A model generated the notes under the pieces. That model searched no databases. It saw only the letters and a program-made list of their open reading frames with translations, and was not told where the DNA came from. Made by a program: the position numbers and the translations under genes. DNA of 64,000 bases, taken from the NCBI RefSeq assembly GCF_000740055.1, contig NZ_BBJM01000001.1, positions 1 through 64,000 of the forward strand, given 5' to 3'. Within the stretch, counting starts at the first letter, position 1, and every line of letters starts with the position of its first letter. Shown piece after piece: positions 51,443-60,420 of this stretch. The DNA is from Secundilactobacillus oryzae JCM 18671. GTDB lineage: Bacteria; Bacillota; Bacilli; Lactobacillales; Lactobacillaceae.

Positions 51443-52016
51443 TATTTGCCTCCCCTCTATCTACTTCCGATTCGCAGGTAATGATTGTTTGAATTCGGAT
51501 ATCATGAGGATACGTTGGCCATTCAGGTTCAGAAAAAGTCTGCATTGGTAACGCCAAGGAAACGGTGTGGCCATTATAGTGCTCTAAGAAACGATCATAG
51601 TAACCACCGCCAAAACCCAGTCGGTACCCGGTTGCTGTTGAGAAGCCAAGTCCCGGCACAATAATTAAATCAATTTCGTTTAACGACACGGGTTCACCAT
51701 TAACCGGCTCACGAATGCCATGATCATTCGTTTCAACGATTGTATCTGAATGATATTCGCTAAACTTCATCTGCCAATCAGGCAGTGTAGTGGGAACCAA
51801 GATGGTTTTTCCTTCTCGCCAAGCTTGTTGCATAATTTGGTCGGTCTGGATTTCCATTGGTGTCGCCATCGTAACAGCAACCGTTTGCGCATTTTGCCAC
51901 AAACTTGTTTCAAACAATTTGTGAAATAAGCAGGATTCAAATCGCGTTTTATCAGCAATAGAAATCGCTTGCATTTTGTTCATTATTTCACGTCGCATGA
52001 CTTTTTTCCCAGCCAC
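51417..52016 (-). CDS. fthC: 5-formyltetrahydrofolate cyclo-ligase
   Basis: This 199-residue enzyme (YqgN-like) converts 5-formyl-THF to 5,10-methenyl-THF with ATP. It shows KKVMRREIMNKMQAI at the start, the ATP site GRTILVPT-type region (here EGKTILVPTTLPDW), PGLGFSTATGYRLGFGGGYYDRFL and a short C-terminus. It complements FolD in one-carbon metabolism. The start is GTG at 52016 with GAGGAG nine bases upstream; a Met at residue 7 is possible. It heads the fthC-glpG-yqgQ-glk operon. Confidence 0.92.
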   Translation of the reverse strand: MAGKKVMRREIMNKMQAISIADKTRFESCLFHKLFETSLWQNAQTVAVTMATPMEIQTDQIMQQAWREGKTILVPTTLPDWQMKFSEYHSDTIVETNDHGIREPVNGEPVSLNEIDLIIVPGLGFSTATGYRLGFGGGYYDRFLEHYNGHTVSLALPMQTFSEPEWPTYPHDIRIQTIITCESEVDRGEANIETTISKN

Positions 52017-52132
52017 TCGCCATCGCTCCTCTATATGCGTTAAAGTCTAACGTGAAAGACGCTTCACTTTTATAGGCCAAATTATGTTGTGTGAGTGATC
52101 CATTTTCCAGGCATGACTCACATGACCTAAAT

Positions 52133-52140
52133 ATTCTAAC
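52133..52140 (-). promoter_or_regulatory. Extended -10 of the fthC-glk operon
   Basis: TAGAAT (52133-52138, minus strand) preceded by TGT, about 115 bases before fthC. The leader it would create starts with a hairpin (TGTGAGT at 52116-52122 with ACTCACA at 52090-52096). The -35 region is a T run only. Confidence 0.5.
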
Positions 52141-52179
52141 ACATTTCCCTACAATAAAAAAAGAGCTAAACACCGGAAA

Positions 52180-52194
52180 TTGAAACGTTTTCAA
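52180..52194. promoter_or_regulatory. cre-like palindrome upstream of the fthC-glk operon
   Basis: TTGAAACGTTTTCAA is a 15-base palindrome resembling CcpA cre sites but one base shorter at the centre. It lies about 45 bases upstream of the -10 element. Catabolite control of an operon with glucokinase would make sense, but the spacing is off consensus. Confidence 0.35.
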
Positions 52195-52300
52195 AAATAA
52201 ATAAATTCATGTCTTTTTTTCCTGGTTTTTTCAAAAAAAGTGGAATTTCACCGTCATTTTCAAGGATTATTTCAAATCTACACGAGAATCATCTAGGATA
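52195..52300. other. Non-coding stretch between fthC promoter and rpmG terminator
   Basis: The gene-free interval is 52017-52359. Apart from the fthC leader and promoter, the palindrome and the rpmG terminator, these remaining 106 AT-rich bases show T and A runs but no reading frame with a ribosome-binding site and no clear repeat. Confidence 0.5.
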
Positions 52301-52301
52301 A

Positions 52302-52352
52302 AAAAATAACCAATCAATAATCCCTAAGTAGCAGGTTTCTTGATTGGTTATT
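52302..52352 (-). terminator. Intrinsic terminator after rpmG
   Basis: AATAACCAATCAA (52305-52317) and TTGATTGGTTATT (52340-52352) pair perfectly over 13 bases with a 22-base loop. The minus strand continues with a T run. Confidence 0.9.
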
Positions 52353-52359
52353 TTAATAA

Positions 52360-52509
52360 TTACTTAGTTTCGCGGTGAAGCGTAACTTTACGTTCACGTG
52401 GGCAATATTTGTTGAATTCTACCCGATCAGGATTGTTACGTCGGTTCTTACTTGATAAGTAATTTTGTTCATGACATTCAGTACATTCTAAAGTAATGTG
52501 TACACGCAT
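52360..52509 (-). CDS. rpmG: 50S ribosomal protein L33
   Basis: This 49-residue large-subunit protein starts [20 protein letters not shown] and ends [15 protein letters not shown]. It contains the first CxxC pair (Cys9 and Cys12) and a third Cys (36), but Glu replaces the fourth cysteine (CPRE in place of CxxC), so the zinc site is incomplete. GGAGG lies upstream of the ATG at 52509. It is a single-gene unit between pbp2b and the fthC operon. Several L33 paralogues are usual in Firmicutes; others would lie outside this window. Confidence 0.96.
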   Translation of the reverse strand: MRVHITLECTECHEQNYLSSKNRRNNPDRVEFNKYCPRERKVTLHRETK

Positions 52510-52610
52510 GGTCGCTGACCTCCAAACTTGTTCATAAATTCAGGCTTCTGCCCTAACTCGTAATATATTATCATTCTTTGGCCCAGATTACCAGCCTTAA
52601 AGTTGCAATT

Positions 52611-52630
52611 GTTAAGTAAAAATACTTAAC
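52611..52630 (-). terminator. Small hairpin after pbp2b
   Basis: GTTAAGTA and TACTTAAC form a perfect 8-base stem around AAAA, nine bases after the pbp2b stop. There is no T run, so termination is uncertain. Confidence 0.35.
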
Positions 52631-52638
52631 AGGTCAAA

Positions 52639-54693
52639 TTATGGCTTGGCTTGAACCATACTCCAATAAGCGGAGTAGATCTTTTTGGCAAGATCCATGT
52701 TATTTGATTCAGCACTTGTGCTCAAGTTAGGCATCGCTAATGCAACCACCACTTGAGGATTTTTCGATGGTGCATAGGAAGCCAAACTTAAGGTAACTGT
52801 TGAAGTCCCCTTGTAGAAAGTTTCGGCAGTACCAGTCTTGGCGGAGATGCTTGGTGAAATGCTAGACATTGAGCCACCCGTTTTATACGTGTTGGTTCCG
52901 TGCACAACATCATATAACCCATCGGTCACAACTTTACGCTGTGCAGCCGTCATATCAATTTTATTAAGCACGGTTGGGGTAACAGAACTTTCGACCGATC
53001 CCAGGCCACCATTCTTACTAGTTCCGCGAATAGAAGCTAAAACATGGGGTTTCAAACGATAACCACCATTTGCCACCGTAGACATGTATTGAGCAACTTG
53101 CATAACCGTATAGGCATCGTAGTTACCAAACGACAAATCAAGTGCACTACCAATGTACTTCTTGGTACTTGCCCCTTGAAGACCTGTTGATTCACCTGGT
53201 AAATCGACACCAGTCTTGACACCTAAGCCAAACTGATTGAAGTAACCCCGTTGGATGTCAAAACTCTTCGTTGACATGTTCAAAGCGCCACCAGAGACGT
53301 AATTGAACTTTGCTTCCTTCATTGCCAACTGCATCATGTATGAGTTGGAAGAAACTTCCAAAGCGGTTGAGGCATCCACAGCAATATTGGCGCCACCATT
53401 CTTATTGAACCAAGAAGCCTTCTTAACTCCACCAATATTGATTGGTGAATCGGTCAAAGTGGAATTGGTTGGTGTAATCACACCGGACATCAAAGCACCC
53501 GAAACGGTTGCTCCTTTAACAACAGATCCCATAACGATTGAGCTGTTGATTGTGCCCAGCGCATTATTCGTAATTTTACCGGTACTTGGGTTGCGGTCGA
53601 CACCGGCAATTCCAATAATCCCACCTGTATTAGGGTTCATTACAACCGCGTAAGTCCCAGTGGAATAACCACCAGCACCTTCTTCAGCATCACGGACTAA
53701 AGATTGTAATTTCTTTTGGAAACTGGCGTTAATCGTTAACTGCAGATTGTCACCCTTTTTACCTGCGTATTTGGTGACTTCTTTAGTAATTTCATTGTTT
53801 CCTGTTGTTTCAACTTCAGTCTGTGACTTCGTTCCTCTTAGAACTGATTCATATTGCTTTTCCAAATAACTCTGACCTACAGAGTCATTCCGTGAGTATC
53901 CCTGCGCCAATAATTCGTTGACACGATCACTAGGTAAACCAGATTTCTGTGAAGAAACCGTTCCAATGATACTTTTAATTGAATCCCCATTAGGATAATC
54001 ACGTGTCCAACTCGTCCCAACCTTCACGCCAGGCATTGATGTCAGATGTTCGCCAACCTCGGCAATTTCCTTATCTGAGACACCGGTTTCCTTAATATAG
54101 GTCGTCGATAGTTGATAAGCTGCACTCATTTTGGCAAAAATCGTTGCGTCATTTTTTTGTTGATCCGTGTAATTCATGTCGTGACTATAGAGGTACTTAA
54201 GTGCCTTATCATACCGCGAATCACTTGAATACTGGGAAATATTTGGAATTTTCTGTTCAATTCGTTTGAGTGTCGTCGGATTGGACAAATAAAAATCGGC
54301 CATTTGGCGCTTCGTCAACGTTTTGGTCGAAACCGTTACGTATTTGCCAAGAGCAGTCGCCGTATTGTAGATTTCAGATGAAAGGGTGTTAACCCCTTTT
54401 GTATATGTAATCGCTTGGTGTACTTTGTTTCCGACGAGTACCCGACCGGTTGAATCAAAAACCATCCCACGCTGGACGTTCTTGGTTTCAACAGTACTAT
54501 CAGTCCGATTCACTTCTGCCTTAAACTTCGCTCCGTACATTACTTGGAGATACGCCAGTTGCCCAATTAAAACGGCAAACAGTACTGCCACAATAATAAA
54601 TAGGAAATTCAATCGAAACGGAATCTGTGACCCACTACTATTTTTTTGATTCGTTTTATTTTTATTCAGTAAATTATTTAGAATATTTTTCAA
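52639..54693 (-). CDS. pbp2b: Class B penicillin-binding protein (PBP2b-like transpeptidase)
   Basis: This 684-residue D,D-transpeptidase crosslinks peptidoglycan, probably for septal or lateral growth. A cytoplasmic start and one transmembrane helix (about 28-50) lead to a dimerisation domain (RGMVFDSTGRVLVGN near 75-90). The transpeptidase domain has Ser390 in SVVK, S448-S-N450 (SxN) and KTG in SAKTGTAETF. There is no PASTA domain. The start is TTG with a rather distant GGAG. Homologues interact with RodA or FtsW, not encoded here. Confidence 0.94.
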   Translation of the reverse strand: MKNILNNLLNKNKTNQKNSSGSQIPFRLNFLFIIVAVLFAVLIGQLAYLQVMYGAKFKAEVNRTDSTVETKNVQRGMVFDSTGRVLVGNKVHQAITYTKGVNTLSSEIYNTATALGKYVTVSTKTLTKRQMADFYLSNPTTLKRIEQKIPNISQYSSDSRYDKALKYLYSHDMNYTDQQKNDATIFAKMSAAYQLSTTYIKETGVSDKEIAEVGEHLTSMPGVKVGTSWTRDYPNGDSIKSIIGTVSSQKSGLPSDRVNELLAQGYSRNDSVGQSYLEKQYESVLRGTKSQTEVETTGNNEITKEVTKYAGKKGDNLQLTINASFQKKLQSLVRDAEEGAGGYSTGTYAVVMNPNTGGIIGIAGVDRNPSTGKITNNALGTINSSIVMGSVVKGATVSGALMSGVITPTNSTLTDSPINIGGVKKASWFNKNGGANIAVDASTALEVSSNSYMMQLAMKEAKFNYVSGGALNMSTKSFDIQRGYFNQFGLGVKTGVDLPGESTGLQGASTKKYIGSALDLSFGNYDAYTVMQVAQYMSTVANGGYRLKPHVLASIRGTSKNGGLGSVESSVTPTVLNKIDMTAAQRKVVTDGLYDVVHGTNTYKTGGSMSSISPSISAKTGTAETFYKGTSTVTLSLASYAPSKNPQVVVALAMPNLSTSAESNNMDLAKKIYSAYWSMVQAKP

Positions 54694-54723
54694 GTTTATT
54701 CAAGCTCCTTATTCAACCTACCC

Positions 54724-54732
54724 ATTTTAACA
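54724..54732 (-). promoter_or_regulatory. Extended -10 of pbp2b
   Basis: TAAAAT preceded by TGT (minus strand) lies about 30 bases before the pbp2b start. No good -35 box is present. Confidence 0.4.
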
Positions 54733-54810
54733 GATTTACCCATGTTGCACTACGGGGCCAAACTGAATTTAAAAAGTTTTATATATCTCAGAAAAAAAAC
54801 GACAAACCCT

Positions 54811-54838
54811 TTGATAAATCGTAAAATGAAACTATTAA
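54811..54838 (+). promoter_or_regulatory. Promoter of the yfhO-like gene
   Basis: TTGATA (54811-54816) and TATTAA (54833-54838) are 16 bases apart. Transcription would begin near 54845, which supports the internal TTG start at 54860. Confidence 0.5.
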
Positions 54839-54859
54839 CTTATGAATCGGAGTGGTATT

Positions 54860-57490
54860 TTGCTTAAACGAAACCAAACCTCAAAACCATCCAAAGTATT
54901 ACTCATCGTCAGTTTCTTCGTCCCGGCGTTGATTATGCTTGGCTATTTTATTTACCGAAAGATGGCGCCTTTTGGTGGTTCCTCCTTGTTAACCGTTGAC
55001 CTTGGCCAACAATATATCGATTTCTTTGCCTATTTTAGACACGTTTTTTTAAACGATCCCAGTAGCCTCTTTTATTCCTTCTCTAATGCCTTAGGAGGCG
55101 AAATGACCGGCACTTGGGCATACTACTTGATGAGCCCAGTCAACCTCATTTTACTGCTGTTTCCAGATCAATATCTGACCAGTGGTATTTTGGCCATGAC
55201 CGTCATCAAGTATGGCCTTGCTGGACTGTCCTTTGCTTATTTACTGATTCAAACTAAAACCCAAAACGGCTATCGGGTTCCCGCCTTTGCAACAGCATAT
55301 GCCCTTTCCGGCTGGATGGTCGCTAATCAGCTTAACCTCATGTGGTTGGATGCCGTCATCATTTTGCCTTTGGTCATTTTAGGGATTGAACGTCTGGCAG
55401 AGAAGAATCGACTCACCACCTACATCCCCTGGCTAACCTCCATTCTCGTTATCAATTACTACATGGCCTACATGGTCTGTCTCTTCTTAATCGGTTACTT
55501 CTTGTGGACCGCTTGTCGTCATTTTACAACTTGGTCAAATTTTTGGCGCTTCACTCGTAACTTTACAATTGGCTCTATTACCAGTGCCCTTTTATCAGCC
55601 TTCATCTTACTTCCTACGTACTTTTCATTGCTTGGTAGTAAGGCCCAGTATACCGTCACCAAGTTCAAATTCAAATTTGAGTACTTTCCACCAAAAACGA
55701 TTGCTAAATTCTTTTTAGGCAGTTTCAATTTTGATCAAATGCCCAAGGGAACTGCAAATATTTTTGTTGGCTCAATCGTCATCATTGGTTTCCTTTACTT
55801 TTTCATCAACGGAAGAATTCCTGGTCGAACCCGGATTGCTGGCGCTATCTTCACTGTCTTTTTAGCATTATCGTTATTTTTTCAGCCACTTGATCTTATC
55901 TGGCACGCTATGCAATTCCCAATCTGGTATCCTTACCGTTTCTCGTTTGTCGTCATTTTTTGGCTCATTTGGCTTGCAGCCATCACGTTGACGCCGGACT
56001 TTGTACCCACTCGATTACAGTTACTAACTGTGTTGCTTGTGCTACTGCTCTCCGTGAGCTATGTTTGGCTCAACCTCAAACAATTCAGCTTTCTATCGAC
56101 CAATCAGATTATCGTTGGCATCGCGCTCTTGGGATTCTCCTACTGTTTAATTGCAATGCCACCTAATACGTTTGTCCTCTACCCAGTTGTCTTCTGTGGA
56201 CTAGTATTTATCGAACTTGGTTTGAACGCCGTCTTGAGTCTCAATAATATAAGTTACGTTTCTCAAAATGAATACGCGCTCTACCGCAATTCCTTATCAA
56301 AGCAGGCAAAGCATGTCACCCAATCCGATTCATCATTCTACCGAGTAGCAACCACTTTCATGCGGACTAAAAATGATCCACTTTCTAACCAATATTTTGG
56401 TGGTTCCATCTTCTCTTCTACGCTAAAAACCAGTACACCTAAATTTTTCGGCAAAATTGGCCAACCCGATGGTGACGGCTTCGTTGCCTACACTAACGGA
56501 ACCCTGGTTTCTGACGCCTTATTATCCACAAAGTATGTCTTTACCGGACGAAAGACCTCATTGCCAGGCGCCAAAAGTAATTACAGTCTACCTACCATCA
56601 CCGAAAAACCAGATACGAATCAGTATTCGCAAATTCAGCAAACTGCTAGCACGCAATCATACCAAAATCCTTACAGTCTACCAGTGGGCTTCTTAGCCTC
56701 CAGCAAAGTGCTGACGACCAAGAACACCACGTTGGATCCCGTTCACTACCAAGCTAATTGGCTTGCATCCTTAACCGGCAACACCGCGGATCGTCAATTA
56801 TTCACGGCGCAAGACTTCAATCATGTCCTGTTTGACAACGTCGGTGAGCAAACCAATTTAACTGGTTCAATTTTGAAAAAGCAAGACCTACTTAAACCAG
56901 CCAGCATCACCCTAACGTTTAAACCTACCAACAATAATTCTTACTATCTAACGTTAGGACAAAACATCGATGAAGATAACGTCACGCTTTCAATCAACGG
57001 CAATACGATGCACCAATATCCAACGTTCAGAAACACTGTCATTACGAACGTGGCCAGTCATGCTAAAGGCAAGACGATTCGTATCAAAATGCAGCTTAAG
57101 CACAATAGTTTATGGTTACAAAATTTTACCCTTTATGAATTGAACAACGCGAAGTTCAAACAAGCGGTTAACTTGCTCAAACAAGCGCCGCTAACGGTTA
57201 CACACTATAATCAACGCACCATTAGTGGCACTATCAACGTGAAAGCCAACAGTCGAAAGGTACTGACAACATCCATTCCATTTGATAAAGGTTGGCACGC
57301 TACGGTTGATGGTAAGGCAGTTGAAGTTTACAAGTCCGCCAATTACTTTGCCGCTATTAAGCTCTCCAAAGGGCGTCATCAAGTCAAGCTGAGCTATTGG
57401 CCTCCTTACCTGACCCTTGGCCTCATCATCAGTTTAGTTACCCTGGCACTCACAATTGTCTTTAGCTGGTTCCACCGCAGACAGTCCTAG
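54860..57490 (+). CDS. yfhO: YfhO-family multi-span membrane protein
   Basis: This 876-residue protein begins with about 30 cytoplasmic and first-helix residues. About 12 transmembrane helices follow up to residue 480, including the conserved first loop LLTVDLGQQYIDFFAYFRHV. An extracellular domain (about 485-850) and a last helix with a basic end (FSWFHRRQS) complete it. YfhO proteins resemble GT-C glycosyltransferases and are implicated in adding sugars to lipoteichoic acid or related polymers. The TTG start at 54860 has CGGAG seven bases upstream; ATG at 54842 lacks one. Confidence 0.9.
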   Translation: MLKRNQTSKPSKVLLIVSFFVPALIMLGYFIYRKMAPFGGSSLLTVDLGQQYIDFFAYFRHVFLNDPSSLFYSFSNALGGEMTGTWAYYLMSPVNLILLLFPDQYLTSGILAMTVIKYGLAGLSFAYLLIQTKTQNGYRVPAFATAYALSGWMVANQLNLMWLDAVIILPLVILGIERLAEKNRLTTYIPWLTSILVINYYMAYMVCLFLIGYFLWTACRHFTTWSNFWRFTRNFTIGSITSALLSAFILLPTYFSLLGSKAQYTVTKFKFKFEYFPPKTIAKFFLGSFNFDQMPKGTANIFVGSIVIIGFLYFFINGRIPGRTRIAGAIFTVFLALSLFFQPLDLIWHAMQFPIWYPYRFSFVVIFWLIWLAAITLTPDFVPTRLQLLTVLLVLLLSVSYVWLNLKQFSFLSTNQIIVGIALLGFSYCLIAMPPNTFVLYPVVFCGLVFIELGLNAVLSLNNISYVSQNEYALYRNSLSKQAKHVTQSDSSFYRVATTFMRTKNDPLSNQYFGGSIFSSTLKTSTPKFFGKIGQPDGDGFVAYTNGTLVSDALLSTKYVFTGRKTSLPGAKSNYSLPTITEKPDTNQYSQIQQTASTQSYQNPYSLPVGFLASSKVLTTKNTTLDPVHYQANWLASLTGNTADRQLFTAQDFNHVLFDNVGEQTNLTGSILKKQDLLKPASITLTFKPTNNNSYYLTLGQNIDEDNVTLSINGNTMHQYPTFRNTVITNVASHAKGKTIRIKMQLKHNSLWLQNFTLYELNNAKFKQAVNLLKQAPLTVTHYNQRTISGTINVKANSRKVLTTSIPFDKGWHATVDGKAVEVYKSANYFAAIKLSKGRHQVKLSYWPPYLTLGLIISLVTLALTIVFSWFHRRQS

Positions 57491-57530
57491 AAAAAAAGAA
57501 TCTGACGAGACATCCGTCAGATTCTTTTTT
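57491..57530. terminator. Bidirectional terminator
   Basis: AAAAAGAATCTGACG and CGTCAGATTCTTTTT pair perfectly around a short loop with long A and T runs, between converging yfhO and the HesB-like gene. Confidence 0.95.
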
Positions 57531-57531
57531 T

Positions 57532-57837
57532 TTACAGCTCATTATTTTCAATGTAGTTATATTCTGGACTATCATGTTTAGCATCATAATCAATTTCAAG
57601 GTCATATCCCTTGAAGAACCATTCGTCACTGTCGGTCACGTAATAGTTTACCCCATCCTTATTGGTCAGTGCGTACGCATCTGAGGTATCATTGTCCGGG
57701 GTCATTGCTAGGGAGAAACCATCGTGAACTGGCGTCTTGCCATAAACTTTGCCATAAAAGCGCAAAGATTGACCATCGGATAAGCCCATTTCATTTTTGA
57801 ACCACTTGCTAGCTTTATTTGTCACTGTTATTTTCAT
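57532..57837 (-). CDS. HesB/IscA-like domain protein (YneR type)
   Basis: This 101-residue protein has the fold pattern of the HesB/IscA family (MKITVTNKASKWFKNEMGLSDGQSLRFYGKVYGKT, then GFSLAMTPDND and DSDEWFFKGYDLEIDYD), but none of the three cysteines that bind iron-sulfur clusters in true IscA. It belongs with YneR-like members of unknown function. The start at 57837 has GGGAG nine bases upstream. It is a single minus-strand gene between two terminators. Confidence 0.8.
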   Translation of the reverse strand: MKITVTNKASKWFKNEMGLSDGQSLRFYGKVYGKTPVHDGFSLAMTPDNDTSDAYALTNKDGVNYYVTDSDEWFFKGYDLEIDYDAKHDSPEYNYIENNEL

Positions 57838-57964
57838 ATTCACATGCTCCCTTGTAATAAATATAAAGCGCTTACATTCTATTCTATTTATAACACTTTC
57901 TTACCCTAAGGAGCAAGTTTTTTTCATTGCTAAATCTACGATTAATGAAAATTTTACCCTCAAA

Positions 57965-57994
57965 CAAAAAAACCAGCCAAGTTCATGGCTGGTT
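57965..57994 (-). terminator. Intrinsic terminator after greA
   Basis: AACCAGCCA and TGGCTGGTT (minus strand) pair perfectly around TGAACT and are followed by TTTTTT. Confidence 0.95.
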
Positions 57995-58002
57995 ACTACT
58001 TA

Positions 58003-58485
58003 TTAAACGGCTTCGACACTGATAATTTGCACTTTCATGTCGCCACCTGGCGTTGCAATCGCAACTTCATCGTTAACCTTGTGATGGAGCAATGCCTTTG
58101 CAATTGGAGAATCGTTCGAGATTTTGCCTGACATCGGATCTGCTTCAACAGCCCCAACAATCGTATACTCTTCTGGTTCTTCATCTGGTAATTCTTTAAA
58201 AGTTACTTTTTTACCAATCGTAACTTCATCTTCATCGGTATTATTGCTATCAATAATTTCAGCATATTGTAGCATGTGCTCAACAGTACTAATCCGACTT
58301 TCTAGCATACTTTGCTCATCTTTAGCTGACTCGTATTCGGAGTTTTCCGAAAGGTCTCCATATGAACGGGCAATTTTGATACGATCAATCACTTGGGGAC
58401 GCTTATTTGTTTTTAAATCTTCAAGTTCCTCTTGAAGTTTAACTTTACCTTCTGCGGTCATTGGAAATGTTTCATGTTCTGCCAC
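58003..58485 (-). CDS. greA: Transcription elongation factor GreA
   Basis: This 160-residue protein stimulates RNA polymerase to cleave backtracked transcripts. The N-terminal coiled coil (about 5-78, with the acidic tip [18 protein letters not shown]) reaches into the polymerase secondary channel. The C-terminal globular domain covers [22 protein letters not shown] to [13 protein letters not shown]. The start is GTG, with GGGTGG seven bases upstream. It ends the mltG-udk-greA unit, an order common in Firmicutes. Confidence 0.96.
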   Translation of the reverse strand: MAEHETFPMTAEGKVKLQEELEDLKTNKRPQVIDRIKIARSYGDLSENSEYESAKDEQSMLESRISTVEHMLQYAEIIDSNNTDEDEVTIGKKVTFKELPDEEPEEYTIVGAVEADPMSGKISNDSPIAKALLHHKVNDEVAIATPGGDMKVQIISVEAV

Positions 58486-58551
58486 TTCTTTGCCACCCTT
58501 TCTGACTCATAATTGGAATTACCGTACCATTTAATAAATTCGTTGGCAAGG

Positions 58552-59229
58552 CTAAATTGTTGTATCTTGATTATTGAAAATTTGATCGTTACCATTGGCG
58601 ATTAAAATTGAACGAATTTTAGTCGTTAAAAGATCAATCGCAACCTGGTTAGCACCGCCTTCCGGCACGATAATGTCGGCGTAGCGTTTCGTTGGCTCAA
58701 CGAATTGGTGGTACATCGGTTTAACGGTTGCTAAATACTGTTGAATGACGGAATCAAGGGTCCGACCCCGTTCCTTCACATCTCGCTCAATTCGACGAAT
58801 AATACGAATATCGTCATCCGTATCAACAAAAACCTTGATATCCATCAAATCGCGCAACCGTTTATCATCTAGAATTAGGATTCCTTCCAGAATGATTACA
58901 TCACGAGGCTCTTGATGAATCGTTTCACTACTTCGTGTAAATTGTTCGTAATCATATACGGGCTTTTCAATTGCTTCATACCGTCGTAACTTTTCAAGAT
59001 GTTCGGCCAATAAATCCGTATCAAATGCAAGGGGGTGGTCATAATTAACTGCTCGCCGCTCCTCCATTGTCATCTCATCTTGATTATTATAGTACGAATC
59101 CTGTTGCAGAATCATGAGCGAGTGTCCCGCCAACTGGTTAAAAACTGCCCGGCTAACTGTTGTCTTTCCACTACCTGATCCACCTGTCACACCAATTACA
59201 ACAGGACGCTTTGGTTCCTCATTCCCCAT
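58552..59229 (-). CDS. udk: Uridine kinase
   Basis: This 225-residue pyrimidine salvage enzyme phosphorylates uridine or cytidine. The P-loop is [17 protein letters not shown], and [14 protein letters not shown] and [12 protein letters not shown] bind the nucleoside. [24 protein letters not shown] is the conserved lid and helix. The start at 59229 (MGNEEPKRP) is preferred because GAGG lies ten bases upstream; a TTG two codons earlier is possible. It lies 11-17 bases after mltG and 66 bases before greA. Confidence 0.95.
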   Translation of the reverse strand: MGNEEPKRPVVIGVTGGSGSGKTTVSRAVFNQLAGHSLMILQQDSYYNNQDEMTMEERRAVNYDHPLAFDTDLLAEHLEKLRRYEAIEKPVYDYEQFTRSSETIHQEPRDVIILEGILILDDKRLRDLMDIKVFVDTDDDIRIIRRIERDVKERGRTLDSVIQQYLATVKPMYHQFVEPTKRYADIIVPEGGANQVAIDLLTTKIRSILIANGNDQIFNNQDTTI

Positions 59230-59246
59230 TCTCAAACTGCCTCACT

Positions 59247-60386
59247 TTATGAATTAACTTTTTCTAACTTTTTAACGTACTTCAGATGTTGATCATACGT
59301 ACTTGAGAAGTAAATTTTGCCAGTTTTTGTATTAGCTACAAAGTACAAGTAATTTTTACTTCGGTCAAGTGGATTCAATACTGCTTTAATTGAATCCAGA
59401 CTTGGACTTGAGAACGGACCTGGTCCGTATCCCGTATGCAAGTAAAGATTATATGGTGATTTGGTCTTCAAGTCTTTGTTAGTGACCACTTTCTTGTGCG
59501 TATTCAATGCATAGAGCACCGAGATATCAGATTCAATTGGCATATCAACATCTAAGCGGTTCAAGAATACCCCCGCAATTTGACGACGTGCGCTTCCAGA
59601 ACCACCTTCATTTTCGGTTAGTGAAGCTAAAGTCATTAGTTCCTGGATTGACATATCTTCCTTTTTAATCTTAGCAAAATACGGCTTCAGCACTTGGTTC
59701 GTCTGGCTAACCATTTGCTTTACCAGGCTCTTAAGTGAATCCTTCTTGCCAACATCGTAAGTTGCAGGTGCAAGATAACCTTCTAATCGGTAACGAACGT
59801 TTTTAGCAGCCATCGCTGATTTCAAAAGTGTTGGGTATTCGGTAGCGACTTCTTTAACAAAGACTTCATCCTTCATGAGATTTAAGAAATCCTGTCTCGA
59901 GTACTTCGTTCTTGCTGCAACCATATCTGCAATTTGAGAAATGCCATCCCCTTCACGAACAAGTACTTTTCCATACTGGTTCTTTTCGGAGACACTAGCG
60001 CCACCCTTTTGAAGATTCTTAGCAATTTGTGAAAGCGTCATTGATGGTTTTAATTCATAATACCCGGCTCTGAAATCAGAATAATTATGAGATTGAACAT
60101 AGTAGTTAAAAACAGTTCCTGATTTGACGACGCCCTTATCCTGTAAAATCGAAGCAATCTTTTTATTTGATGCGCCCATCGGAATGTGCACTTCCACAAC
60201 TTTTTTGCTCGTCGCATCCAGTGGTTTCAAGGAAGTTTGTACATAATGATACCCCAAAAGTCCCATCGCAATTAACAGCAAAATTAAAACTGAAACCACT
60301 CCGAAAATGATGCGTTTTCCAAATTTTGAGCCCTGGGCCTTCTTATTTGGATTCATTTTTGGATTTGGTGTTTGATTATTATCCAA
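59247..60386 (-). CDS. mltG: Endolytic murein transglycosylase MltG
   Basis: This 379-residue membrane enzyme cleaves nascent glycan strands within the polymer and sets their length. A cytoplasmic Asn/Pro/Lys-rich start leads to one transmembrane helix (about 29-52). A LysM-like region (KKVVEVHIPMGASNKKIASIL) and the YceG catalytic domain follow, with the catalytic Glu in MTLASLTENEGG and DSDISVLYALNTH-type C-terminal motifs. The start is TTG at 60386, seven bases after GGAGG. It works with class B PBPs such as pbp2b. Confidence 0.94.
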   Translation of the reverse strand: MDNNQTPNPKMNPNKKAQGSKFGKRIIFGVVSVLILLLIAMGLLGYHYVQTSLKPLDATSKKVVEVHIPMGASNKKIASILQDKGVVKSGTVFNYYVQSHNYSDFRAGYYELKPSMTLSQIAKNLQKGGASVSEKNQYGKVLVREGDGISQIADMVAARTKYSRQDFLNLMKDEVFVKEVATEYPTLLKSAMAAKNVRYRLEGYLAPATYDVGKKDSLKSLVKQMVSQTNQVLKPYFAKIKKEDMSIQELMTLASLTENEGGSGSARRQIAGVFLNRLDVDMPIESDISVLYALNTHKKVVTNKDLKTKSPYNLYLHTGYGPGPFSSPSLDSIKAVLNPLDRSKNYLYFVANTKTGKIYFSSTYDQHLKYVKKLEKVNS

Positions 60387-60420
60387 CAAAGTACCTCCGT
60401 TCGTCCATATATTGCTGTTT

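Noticed and set aside
51417-52140. 6S RNA near the 5-formyl-THF cyclo-ligase gene
   Set aside because: That neighbourhood is a proteobacterial pattern; the leader here is too short and lacks the large central bubble structure.
52017-52140. THF riboswitch in the fthC leader
   Set aside because: The leader has one hairpin but not the conserved core I would expect from that class.
51988-52194. 68-codon minus-strand frame upstream of fthC
   Set aside because: It runs through the promoter, leader hairpin and the fthC ribosome-binding site. It has no own Shine-Dalgarno and its sequence is not protein-like.
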